Of a stretch of DNA of 64,000 nucleotides, positions 23,200 to 33,370 are shown piece by piece. Where the stretch lies: positions 372,001-436,000 of the forward strand of contig VZSE01006607.1 in the NCBI GenBank assembly GCA_013398275.1. Reading direction: 5' to 3'. Below the pieces are notes generated by a model that saw only the letters and a program-made list of their open reading frames with translations, was not told the origin of the DNA and made no database searches. The translations under genes and the position numbers were made by a program. Every line of letters starts with the position of its first letter. Position 1 is the first letter of the stretch. This stretch comes from Promerops cafer. Its lineage: Eukaryota > Chordata > Aves > Passeriformes > Nectariniidae.

Positions 23200-24307
23200 A
23201 GGAATAAAACAAATCAGCTCTGCCTCCTAAAGGTCAGAGCAAACCTGCCTCTTGGTTTGGAAATCATCTCCTAGGACAACATCAGGCATTTGCTTCTGCA
23301 TCCCCCTCTTGCCTCTCCCTGCTGGTTCCTGACATCCCCAGCAAATGGATGGAGCAGAAACTAAACACATTCTTAGCCAGACACACAAGACATGGACAGA
23401 AACTGTGGCTCACACCACTGGCTCTTTAATTTCAGAGAATAACTTTTTCCTGTCTATCACTATGATTTGCAATTAAAAAAATAAGGTACCTCAGTTCAGC
23501 TTGGAAGTTCAGCTGCCCTCAGGAATAGATGAGGACTCAGCACAGTATCAATGTGCAATTTCCATTACCAGGAAGGTAAAACAACATCACAATTCATAGG
23601 GAGCTCTTTCCTTATTGCCTTGGTCCCAGGAATGAGCAGAGTAAACAGAGTCCCCTCATGCCCTTCCCAAATCGTGTGAGGGACAATGCTGAAGAAGTTC
23701 CCACCCAACCAAACTGGTGTTTCAGGGAGGGAAATTAAAGATCTCAGAGCCTGGCCCAAGAAAAAACCCTGAACTTCCCAGCTGTGAGTCTGTCTTGCAG
23801 AAAAACTTTACATGATTTGAAACCACTGATATCTTTTCCCCCTCTCTGCCATTGTCATTGAGAAATATGTTCTTTTCTGCATTTCTAATTGGGATGGAAC
23901 AGATGGCGAAGGCTTTGTTTAATGAAATATGTCCATTCAATTAACCCACGCCATCAGGGATCCAGCAATGCAAAAGGAATCAGCATCCCACTGCTGTAAG
24001 GGATCCTCCTGCCCAGACCTGCACACCTGAGCGAGGACCAGGATGCCACGGGCAGGGCCTGGAGACACAGGCCAGACCTGCTGGGCCTGGCTCAGCTGCC
24101 ATTCCTGCTTCCCAGAAGCCTTGTTCCTCTAATTCTTCCTATTTCTTTTTTTTCTTTATTTACCCTCCCCTGATTTGCAGTTTCAGAACTGCATCCAGAG
24201 ATTTTGAACCCTGTGCTCAGCCTTGCCTTAACAACCCAGGGAAAAGGCAGTGTCTGTTTTCCCCAGGAATTGCTTAGGGGTCCACTTAGACAGGGAGCTC
24301 TACCAAA
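23200..24307. other. Anonymous non-coding DNA
   Basis: No gene, RNA or repeat recognised apart from a short (CA)n just before it (23091-23105). Confidence 0.45.
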
Positions 24308-24420
24308 GGGAACTGGGTCCCTCTGCCAGCCCTGGCACCAAACTTTGGGGAGGGGAAGCCCATCTGTGCCTCAGTTTCCCCATTTGTGATGAATGACTAT
24401 AAATTAGTACTCTGTGAACA
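24308..24420 (+). mobile_element. MIR-like SINE relic (core region)
   Basis: The clearest block is CTGTGCCTCAGTTTCCCCAT (24364-24383), almost identical to the MIR core segment CTGTGCCTCAGTTTCCTCAT. Upstream, ACTGGGTCCCTCTGCCAG and CTTTGGGGAGGGGAAG lie in the same order and at about the same spacing as the MIR head and the CCTTGGGCAAG block. Downstream, an AT-rich GACTATAAATTAGTAC corresponds in place to the MIR ATAATAATAGTAC. This is the best of the MIR-like fragments here. Confidence 0.6.
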
Positions 24421-24970
24421 ACCTAATACGTGGTTCACTGACAGTTTGAAAATCAACCAACACAGCTTCCCAAAGCAAAACATGTTTTTTTATTTCCTGT
24501 CTTGGTCTGAAACAAAGTTTGACCCGTTGAAAGGAGGAGGATGACATTTTGAAGCACAAAAGTTGAAACACACATTCAAAAATCCTATTTTTTCCCATCT
24601 AATCCCACTAATAGCATGATTACCAGCAGAAACAGAGCCAAAAGACACAAAGGCCTAGGATTAGATCAGGCTGCTCTGGAGTAAGTACTTTTATGCAGGT
24701 AAATTGTTTATTTCTAACCTTGCTCCCAGCTTCCACTCATGCAGGAGCAGGGGCTGTTCAGGAGTGTGACAGGAATAGTTTCTGCTAAAGAAAATTCATT
24801 AAGTGCCAACTGGACTAATTTTAGCACTTTAATACCAAGCCATTTCAGAATTTCATTTCCAAATGGTGAATTGGTTCATTTACCAAAATAAATTGCTTTG
24901 GTGTTTTGGAGGTTTAGTTGATTGAGGTTTTTTTTAAGTGAGGAAAGCAGAAAACCCCAGAACCTTTGGG

Positions 24971-25062
24971 GGTTTTCCTTTACCTTTCCATTTCTCCTTC
25001 CTGTCCTCTTTCCTTTCTTTCCTGTTCCTCTTCCTTTTCCCATTCCCTTCCTTTTCCCTTCA
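24971..25062 (+). repeat. Pyrimidine-rich (CTTT/CCTTT) tract
   Basis: About 90 bases of almost unbroken C and T, with only a few A/G interruptions, made of CCTTT, TTCC and CTTTC units. Low complexity. It produces Phe/Leu/Pro/Ser-rich frames on the + strand and Lys/Gly/Arg frames on the minus strand that should be ignored. Confidence 0.9.
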
Positions 25063-28000
25063 GGAAAGAAAGAGAGCATTCAGCTTCTTCCCATGCTCAG
25101 ACACGTGGAGGAAATCAAAATACTTCTATGGGAAATACTTCTTCTCTTCAATGATTGTTTTTCCTTACTTTATAGACAATCCAAGGGGTTTATTTGTCCC
25201 TTTGGTTGTGGGGAAGCACCTTTGGATAGCGAGTCATTCAGAAATGGGATTTATGCAGCCGGAGGAGAAACACAACCCGTGACACCTCCCAGCAGGCCGC
25301 GACAGCCCCGGCTGAAGTGTGGCACACAGTGACACAGAGCACACCCCCCTGGCGTGCCAGTCAATCCCTGCACTCACACGGGAGCTCCCAAGGTGCCCTC
25401 TGGCCTCCCACAACCCTGGAGAGCCCAGATCCCTCAGTGTGCCCATCCTGGGCTTTCAGCCCTCCCCACCAGCCCTGCCACGGTGGGACAGCTGCTGCCA
25501 CAGCTCCCAACAGCTCCTGACACCCCTAAGGGGCCCCAAAACACATCCCTCAAACATTCCCAATTCTCCTGTGTTATGACCGAGCTGGATGCTCTTCCTT
25601 CTCTTTTCACCCCTTCCAAGGGAGAGCGATTTTGAGCCACTTTTGACTCCCCTTGAGATGTTTATGGGCTCATCTGGCTCACAGCTCTTATTACTAGCCC
25701 TCAAATCCCTCTCCTCTCTCTGGTGACATCACAGATATATTTCCTGGCATTTGTGACTGTTCCCACACCGTCTCAAGCTGAGCTAAACTGTTTCCAAGTG
25801 CAAAGCAGCATGACTGAAACCCCTGCTAGACTTTCATAATGAATATGAAGTTGCCAGACAGCAGAAATTCCTAACTTGACTTCATTCTCCAAATCCATTT
25901 ATCAATGCTAATCAGCCAAGACCAGACAAGTCTTCCCATTTTGAGTAGAATTACCTTTTTTTCTAATGACAACAAAATAATTTTTGCAAAAATAACAGTA
26001 TATCATGATGTGAAACTCAGTCTTTCACTAACACAATATTTTAACTCATGACTCAGACAAGATACCAGCTGCAAAAATGACCCACTTGACTCATCTTTGT
26101 TAATGGCAGAAGTGTCAGAGATGTACCTGAGATCCTGCTGTGGAGCAGTCAGGCCTGGGAGCAGCCCTGGATCTGAACTCTCTCTGGGATTTGAAGACAC
26201 TCTGATCCAGCTCCAAAGCTCCTGGTTTGGAGGATACAGGTATACAGGAGGATACTCAGATGTTTCAGCAGCCAAACCAAATTATTTTATGGTTTTGTAA
26301 TGTGCACAACTGGGATGCTACAGGATGACTGTGCTAACATAACTGCTGCCACTGGCTGGTAATAGAACTCAAGATAAAATGAAAATTTTGCAGCCCTGAA
26401 GTGAAAGCATGCTACATAAATGCAACAAGAAATTGAAACCTTCCCAAACCACCAGATTTTACAATCAAAGCCCTGCATCCACTTGCCCATATCAAATCAC
26501 AAAGGCTGATGGGCAGGTGAAGATGCATTTTTGCCCAGGGTGTTGGTCTTGGCCAGAGCAAGGGAACTGCATTTGTGTCCCCTCCAAGGAAGAGATGGTT
26601 CCTGACAGCTCGACCACCTCTCGCTCTCACAGCTTGGCTGCCCTGTCATTGGCAGAGTCCTCAAGCAGATCCAGCTGCCCAGACAGAGCTGGCTGGTGCT
26701 TGGAAACATGGCAGGCAGCCAGAGCAGCAGAGAGACCTGCTGGCTTTTCCCTACACAATCCCCTAACAAGGAATCCTGATGTTCCTGGGCACAGCTTTCT
26801 TTCCCTGGGTACCTCACACCTCCCAGCAGCCGCTTGGATATCTCTGAGACTCCCCTCAGCACAGAAACAAACAACCTTTTTTCTTTCTTTCTCTGTAGGG
26901 ATGAGTACATTAAAAAAACCCCTTTGTTAGACAGGAATTTCCTTCCACCAGAGAGGCAACTCCAGGCCACTCTAACCAGGTGAATTCTGCCCTCGCTATT
27001 TTAACATCTGGCCCTGCTGGGACTTGTGTTTTTGCTTCAGCCAGACACATGCACCAGCTTCCATGGGGAGTGAGCCTTGCTGAGGGTGCCTATGCATTTG
27101 GCTGTAAGGGATGGACAGAAGGTAATATTTCTTTTTTTTTCTTTTTTCCCTAGCCATTCTGTTTGCTTTGACACAGACCACCTTCAGATGGTACCTTCTG
27201 CCCCAATATATGCCACTTGCCCTTCTCTTAATATGCCTAGTGTGTGACTGCTCCCTAATCCCCTTGAGACACCACAAATGGATTAGCACGAGCAGTTTAA
27301 CCCAGAGCTCTCTGCTAACCATCCTCACCTTGAGTGGGGTGGGCAGAGGGCAAGCACAGTTCAACACCATCAGCTGCTAAAGGCTTAACAAGCCATGGGA
27401 CAGTGACCAGCTCAGCCAGCTGAGAAAAACCCAGACCTGTAGCCAGAAAAACCCCTACTACTCTCCCAGCTCTGAGTTCTTGTCCAGGATAGAGTTCAGG
27501 AAAAAACAAGCAGCAAAGACCAATAATTTCAGCATCAGAATGGTGCATTCAGCTTGCCACAGAAAGTCCGCAGTATGAAAACACAATTAAGTAGTTGCTC
27601 ATCGACAGAGTCTCCTAATTGCTGCAAGGAGCAATTCAATTATGTTTTCAACACTGAAATGAGTCATTACCAGTCTATAGGGGAAAATAGTGTTTGTGGG
27701 GTCATGGTTTTTTATAGCATATGCTGTCTTCTTCCCAAAAGTTAGTTCTTATACTGCTGACAATATTAATTTTGGATGGATTCTTCCCTTTAGGAGCTAA
27801 ATTGAGACAATTCTAGTTATGGGAACAATTGTCCACTGTAGCTCAGAAAAGCCCAAAGCCATAACATCTGGAGTTATGAAAACAGAGATTTAAAGTCCCT
27901 TCTGCTTTGCAAAATTCAACTGCTTCATAATCAAACCATAAATAATCACACTTCTACTCTGACTTCATTGTAACTCTACTCAATACAGAGCCCTAAACAC

Positions 28001-29404
28001 TGCTGGGCTAGCATCCCAGTTCAAACCAGTGATAGCTGGTTTTCAGTAAAGGCAGAAATAATTCCTGCTATGAAGGCAGCTGGAATGAAAGGTGGCAAAG
28101 ATATTTTGAAGGTATTCTGAGAGGTATGCTGGGAGACTTAAAACATACAGGGTATTCTAAGAACTGAAGAAAGTCAGGTTAGATCTACTACTTGGGTGAC
28201 TGAAGATGGTTAAGAGCTACACTTGAACCTTACCAGCAGAGATTTTGTTTTCCTTTGTTCCTGCAGCAATTTGAAAGCAAGATGATTGCAGAGCAGTGAG
28301 ATTCAGCAGCATGGAGAAAGCCCTGTTTTGAGAGCTCTGGGTTAAACAGCACTGATTTAGATGTTCATGCCTGCACAGTAGTTCAGCAAAGATAACAGGT
28401 TGCAGTAGCCACTTGGCAATTGACCTCTGGTGATTTAAAACCTTAATTTGCTTTTATGATTTCTGATTTAAAGTAGCGTGTGCACTTGGGCATAACTGCT
28501 TTAAGATATCTAAGCAATATTTTAGCCTGGATTCCTCAGGAAACAAGGCTTAACAGAGCATATAGACTATCCTTCCTAATAACTCCTAAAAGCACTGGCC
28601 GTTTTCAGCCAGATTTGTTGCAGGGTTCAGAGTTGTGATACTTGTAAAATTCTCATAGGTTTTGTGAAGAGCCAGAGCAAACTAAGCTCTTGCATATCCT
28701 GAGTGCCAGCTCTTGGATGAACAAGTTCTGTCCCTCCTGTGGTGGGCACATCCCATGGGACACGAGGCCAGAAGAGGACAGTGGGGCTGGGTCCTACATT
28801 CAAAAGGGAAACCTCTGAGGTCCAGGCTATACTGGACACAATGCTTGTTGAATGTGCTGTTTATAAATACCTCTGTTACAGCCATGGCTCCACGGCATTC
28901 CCTTCACACAGCAATGATGCCCTTCTCTGCCAGGGACAAGCAAAGGGTGAGGCAGATCTTCCCTGTGCCCACAGGTAGTGCAAGAAGCACCACATGGAGC
29001 AGAGCCCTGAGAGGCACCTCCAGGCAGGAAACAAAGCTCCCTGGGTGATTTGTAGGCTCTGAATGGCAAAGCTGTCACTGAGCCACAGTGAATCTTTCTC
29101 AGTCTGCACCTTTGCTGAGCTGATTTATTAAAGGTGTCAATAACAGGGGTAGGCTGGGGACCAGCTGTAAAGCTCAAAACCTGAATTTCCTGAGTTTGTG
29201 CACTCCCCTCTGCCTTCGGCGCTTTGTTTCATCGTCAGGTGAGTTGAGGTTTTGGGGCAAAGGGCTGCTGGAAGGGAGCCCCACTGCTTCATCTGCACGG
29301 GGTAAATCAGAGGATGCTCATTTTCACAGACTGCACACTTAATTGTTGGGTTAAGTTAACAGGAGTTAAAAGGTAGCTTGGTCAAGCAGGCAGGGAAGAG
29401 CTGG
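25063..29404. other. Anonymous non-coding DNA
   Basis: About 4.3 kb without a recognisable gene. It includes an ATG-started open frame of 173 codons (26409-26930, +) whose translation shows no signal peptide, membrane span or known motif. A minus-strand frame of similar length overlaps it. It is read as chance. Confidence 0.45.
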
Positions 29405-29475
29405 AGTCAGAACATCCAGCTTTTGCTGCCCATTAAATAATAATATGCCCCTTTGGGCCATAGCTTCCTCACTTT
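29405..29475 (+). mobile_element. Possible MIR-like relic
   Basis: GGAGTCAGAACATCCAGCTT followed about 50 bases later by TTGGGCCATAGCTTCCTCAC resembles the MIR order (GGAGTCAGGAGACCTGGGTT, then GGGCCTCAGTTTCCTCATC). The distance is shorter than in full MIR, so a deletion would be needed. Weak call. Confidence 0.3.
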
Positions 29476-29916
29476 GGAGTAAGAGTCAATCCCAGTGTGC
29501 TCTGGCCACATGACAGTAGACATTGCAGGAAAGGGGTGCTGCATTGCCTTTAGTTTTATTCCTAAAATAAAATCCAAGTGCTGACCAAAAGCTCATTTAA
29601 TTAAAATTCTTTGGACTTCAGCAAAATACAATGTACTCCTCCTTACACTGGCTGCAAGATTTCTGTCACAACAACTCAGAGAGGGATGACAAGAAACACC
29701 AAGAATGTTGCAGTTAGATTTTCAAAGCCAGGCTGTGTTATCTGCAGCCATGAGAGGCTGCAGCCTGTGCCTGTCCCTCCAGGGCTGCAGTGCACGGTGA
29801 CACGACCCCACCAAGACCTGCAGGACTCATCTTCTGGGCAGGGAGCCCAGGGCCACAAAGGGAAGTGATAATAGTTAAAAAGATGTCTGGAACTTGCAGA
29901 AATAGATATTTTCCCA

Positions 29917-29952
29917 GGAATAAAACATGACTTGGAATAAATGTTTTATTCC
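29917..29952. other. 12-bp perfect hairpin
   Basis: Arms GGAATAAAACAT (29917-29928) and ATGTTTTATTCC (29941-29952) are exact reverse complements around a 12-base loop. The left arm and the loop both contain GGAATAA. AATAAA hexamers occur on the + strand. The stem is too short for a typical miRNA precursor. Confidence 0.95.
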
Positions 29953-31293
29953 ACTGCACATAATGAATGGCAGTGAATGTGATTTGGGGACCTGTCAAGA
30001 GAGGGGAGCACAGACATAGTACATGCACTACAGACAGTATAAAAAATGATGTTTAACTGAAACACAGGGAATTGAGATCACTGATAATTATAATCTCCTT
30101 TCCTCTAGGATTTTTTTTCCCCATTTTATGATCACCTTCCTATGTCGCTGAAAAAACAGGGCCATCAAAATGTTTATTAGAAACTCTTGCAGGAACCAAT
30201 CCATGTGCAATTGCACAGAAGGTAAAGAGGCATCCGCTGCTCAGCATTTCCAGCAGATTTAGCATCAAGCTCAGCTTGCAGCCAGGCAAACAACACTATC
30301 TGCTTCCAGAAAAAGTAGTGGGGAAGAGTCACCAGGAAATAAATAGAGGACGGTGCTCTAACCCAACAGCTGCTTGAACTGCTCTGATCTGTGGCAAAAC
30401 CACTTTGCGGAGGAGCTTTTCATCAGTCTCCATGCATGGCTTAATAGAGGCTGTCAGGAATATGGAAAACTGTCACTCTTGTGTGGCTCTGAGCACTCTC
30501 AGCCCGACCCTCACCATTCAGCCCAGTGCACAGCTTGTACCAGCGTGGGGGGTGAGCCCAGTGCCTGCTGCAGCCGCTCCTTCACGGCTGCTACAGACAT
30601 TGGTAAGAGGAGATTTGCTCCAGCTTTTATGAATTGTTTTCACAGGCAGAGAGTATCCTTGCTGGGAGATCAGTTTGCTCCTCCAGGAGGATCATGTTGC
30701 CCTTGGCCAGCTAAATCATCCCTCTACAAGGCCTCAAGGATCCAATGTGAGGAATGTCGTGCGCAGTTTCACGTGGTTTATTAAACCTACAAAGAGGCTT
30801 GTCCTGGCAAAGGAGCATGGTGGTGCTATGAAAAGAGCAGAATGGCACCAGGGCATCATCTCCAGCTAATTGTTTCATCAACTTGGAGAGCAACAACAGC
30901 TTGCTAAATCAGGCTCTTCTTTTCTGCTTTGCAGTTGTGCTCTTCTGGCTGCCAAGAAAAGCTCCGACGTTGAAGGCTTCTCAGGGCCTCTACAAGTGTT
31001 GCCTTTGGTTTTGGTCCAGAAAGGCAAAAAGCAAAACGAAGGGCTGCAAATCTGAGGAAGAGGTGAAAGCTCAAAGGAGATTTGCCCTCCTCCCACCCAC
31101 CTAACCAGTAAGAATTGGCTAGAAGGAAAAGAATTAATGAAACTTGTTTGGTGCATTTGCCTCAGAAAATGTTAAAGCTCAGCTAAAGAAAAGACACTTG
31201 AGAATTTCCTCAAATAAGTTTATGTTTTCAGTTTCTTTCGGAAAAACAATCAAGTTTGCATATTTTTACCAAAATATTGAAAGTGCTTGAATC
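29953..31293. other. Anonymous non-coding DNA
   Basis: No gene recognised. A 128-base stretch (30935-31062) is bounded by splice-like signals but encodes nothing recognisable. Confidence 0.45.
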
Positions 31294-31330
31294 TTGCCTT
31301 TTACAAACCAGGAAACTGAAGCTATTAATC
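31294..31330 (-). mobile_element. Possible MIR-like relic (antisense core)
   Basis: CCTTTTACAAACCAGGAAAC followed by TGAAGC mirrors the antisense MIR core CATTTTACAGATGAGGAAACTGAGGC. Only this short block is convincing, so confidence is limited. Confidence 0.4.
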
Positions 31331-32696
31331 CAGTCCTATAATAAGATTGGAGAAGAAATAAAGGGCTATTTAGAACTAGTTACGGCTCTTCATAATGAAC
31401 TGAACTGGCAAAGACTCTTCTATTTTTTTCCTGGTCCTGAGTTATCCAGGAATTAAAACCTGGTGCAAGCAACAATTAGTTAAAGTACAAGCTCATGCAT
31501 GTTGATTTCCCTTGTCTCAGGCTCAGCTCATTTGCAATTGAAAGCATCAACAGTAAAATATTTCTCCACTTAGAGCTTTGTCTTTTCAGCAGTAAAGCTC
31601 CTTCCTGAACATATCTCCCTTCTGTTCTGGCACAACCATTTGTGGGCTGTCTTTAAACTTTGTGTCTTAATTTCTCCTTCCTTCTTCCCCAGCAGGTGAC
31701 GAGAGAGAGAGCCAGGCCAAATGTCGCTGGGTGCCAAACTTGGCGTCAGCATTATTGGTCTGTAATCAACAGCAGAGGTTCACTGGGTTATGCAGAAGGC
31801 TCCAAATCTGTGATTTTAAATTTCTGGAGCAAGTCAGTCAATAAAGTTCACTTGAGGATCAAGGTCTCCTTGCAGACACGGGAGAGAATGAGTAGGCGTT
31901 TCTCACTTTTGCAAAAAAGATGGTGGGGAGAAGGGCCAGGGCTACCTCTGAACTGACCATTCTGCTTTAGCAGAACCCCAGGGGACACTGGTAGGAACAG
32001 GTGTCCCCAGGTGGTAACCACACCCTACAGAATGTGATTAGTGCCTGCATGCCAAGCCAAACCTACCAGACCAACCGTGGGCATGGGACAAGCCAGTCAT
32101 GGCAGGGAATTCCTGTGCTGCCTCTTGTGATTGACAAGAAAAGCAATAAGAAGATAGGAGCTGCAGAGTTGTGTGCAGTAACCTTTCCCTTTGTCAGAAA
32201 TGTCAAAGCAATTCCTAACAGCTCACTTCAAAATGCATTTTCCATCCTCTTTTTGACATCTTTCCGACCTCCCCAACATTGCCAGAAGATACAAATTCAC
32301 CCTGACAGTAAGGAGAAGAAGGGAAAACAAGGAAGAAAATAAAATAAAAACCAATCTCTGAACTCTTTCTAACCATCACAGAGGACAAGAGTTAGTATAA
32401 TGCACTTACTGATAAATCAAGCTTGAACCACCTTCTCCCCACAAAGAACAGCATAGTAAGGCAGGAGTGAGGTTACTTATCCTATCAAGACCCAGCGATT
32501 ATTGTCTTATTTCCCTGATAAACACTGATAGCATCTATAATACAGCTATAACAGGTTCTTCTGTTTTTAATTTCTTTTCTCCTCTCACAGGTTTTCTCCA
32601 TTCCTTTTCTCTGTTATGTTGACTTACAGAACCTGATGTCTTTGCACAAGGAAAGGTTATTAATTGCTGCTGAATTAAGATGCATATCACAAAGTC
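31331..32696. other. Anonymous non-coding DNA
   Basis: No gene or recognisable repeat. AT-leaning sequence. Confidence 0.45.
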
Positions 32697-32780
32697 AAAA
32701 CAAAAAAAAAAACTAAAAACAAAAGAAACAAACAAAACAAAAAAAATCCAGAAACAAACAAACAAACAAAATCAATAAAC
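32697..32780 (+). repeat. A-rich (CAAA)n tract
   Basis: A run of A with scattered C, becoming a regular CAAA repeat near 32755-32770. Low complexity and probably length-variable. Confidence 0.9.
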
Positions 32781-33189
32781 CACAATAAAGAGGAAAGAAG
32801 AGGTTTTATGGACAAAACTCTCACATTTGCATTTTGTGACTTTGTGGTAGACTCCCTCTTACAAAATTTACATCTCTACATAATTAGATATCTGGTTTCA
32901 TTAGCCATCCAGGCTTCTACTATCCTCAGTGAGCAGAGAACGGGGAAGTCAGGAGAATGATTCACCATACCTTCTTTAGAAAGCTATTTTGGGATTGACT
33001 AAATCATTCTTTGGAGATTGGACAATTAGTACAGACTGGATGTCCAAGTCCTACACAGCTCCAGGGTAAGATGTGAGACTGTCAGGACACAAGGAAGGAT
33101 GGGTCCAAAGACTAAAAGCTGGTAATAGACATCAGTGACAATTAGTTGGTTTTTAAACCCCTGGGAAGGAGCAGATCCAGGGAGAGAAA

Positions 33190-33256
33190 ACATTTGTTCA
33201 AGGTCACAGAGAAGGTCACTGGAATCACTTGTGTCTCCTGAGTGCACTTCAATGTC
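33190..33256 (-). mobile_element. Possible MIR-like relic (antisense)
   Basis: GTTCAAGGTCACAGAGAAGG, then CACTGGAATCAC, then TGTGTCTCCTGAGTGCACTT follow the order of antisense MIR (CCAAGGTCACACAGC…AGAACCCAGGTCTCCTGACT). A small internal deletion is needed for a full match. Confidence 0.45.
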
Positions 33257-33323
33257 CTGAATAAAACATTAATTTATCCTGCAAGAAATGAGGTTGAGGA
33301 AATGAAAGTTCAAATGCCAAATG

Positions 33324-33338
33324 AAAAAAAAAAAAAAN

Positions 33339-33367
<29 letters not shown>
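33324..33367 (+). repeat. Poly-A tract with one undetermined base
   Basis: Forty-three A residues interrupted by a single N at 33338. The N marks an assembly ambiguity inside a homopolymer. The true length is uncertain. An AATAAA lies about 60 bases upstream (33260-33265), but no retrocopied gene is recognisable. Confidence 0.95.

Positions 33368-33370
<3 letters not shown>

Noticed and set aside
26409..26930. 173-codon ATG-started open frame on the + strand
   Set aside because: No recognisable domain, signal peptide or membrane segment. A long minus-strand frame overlaps it, and the length is within chance expectation for 64 kb in six frames.
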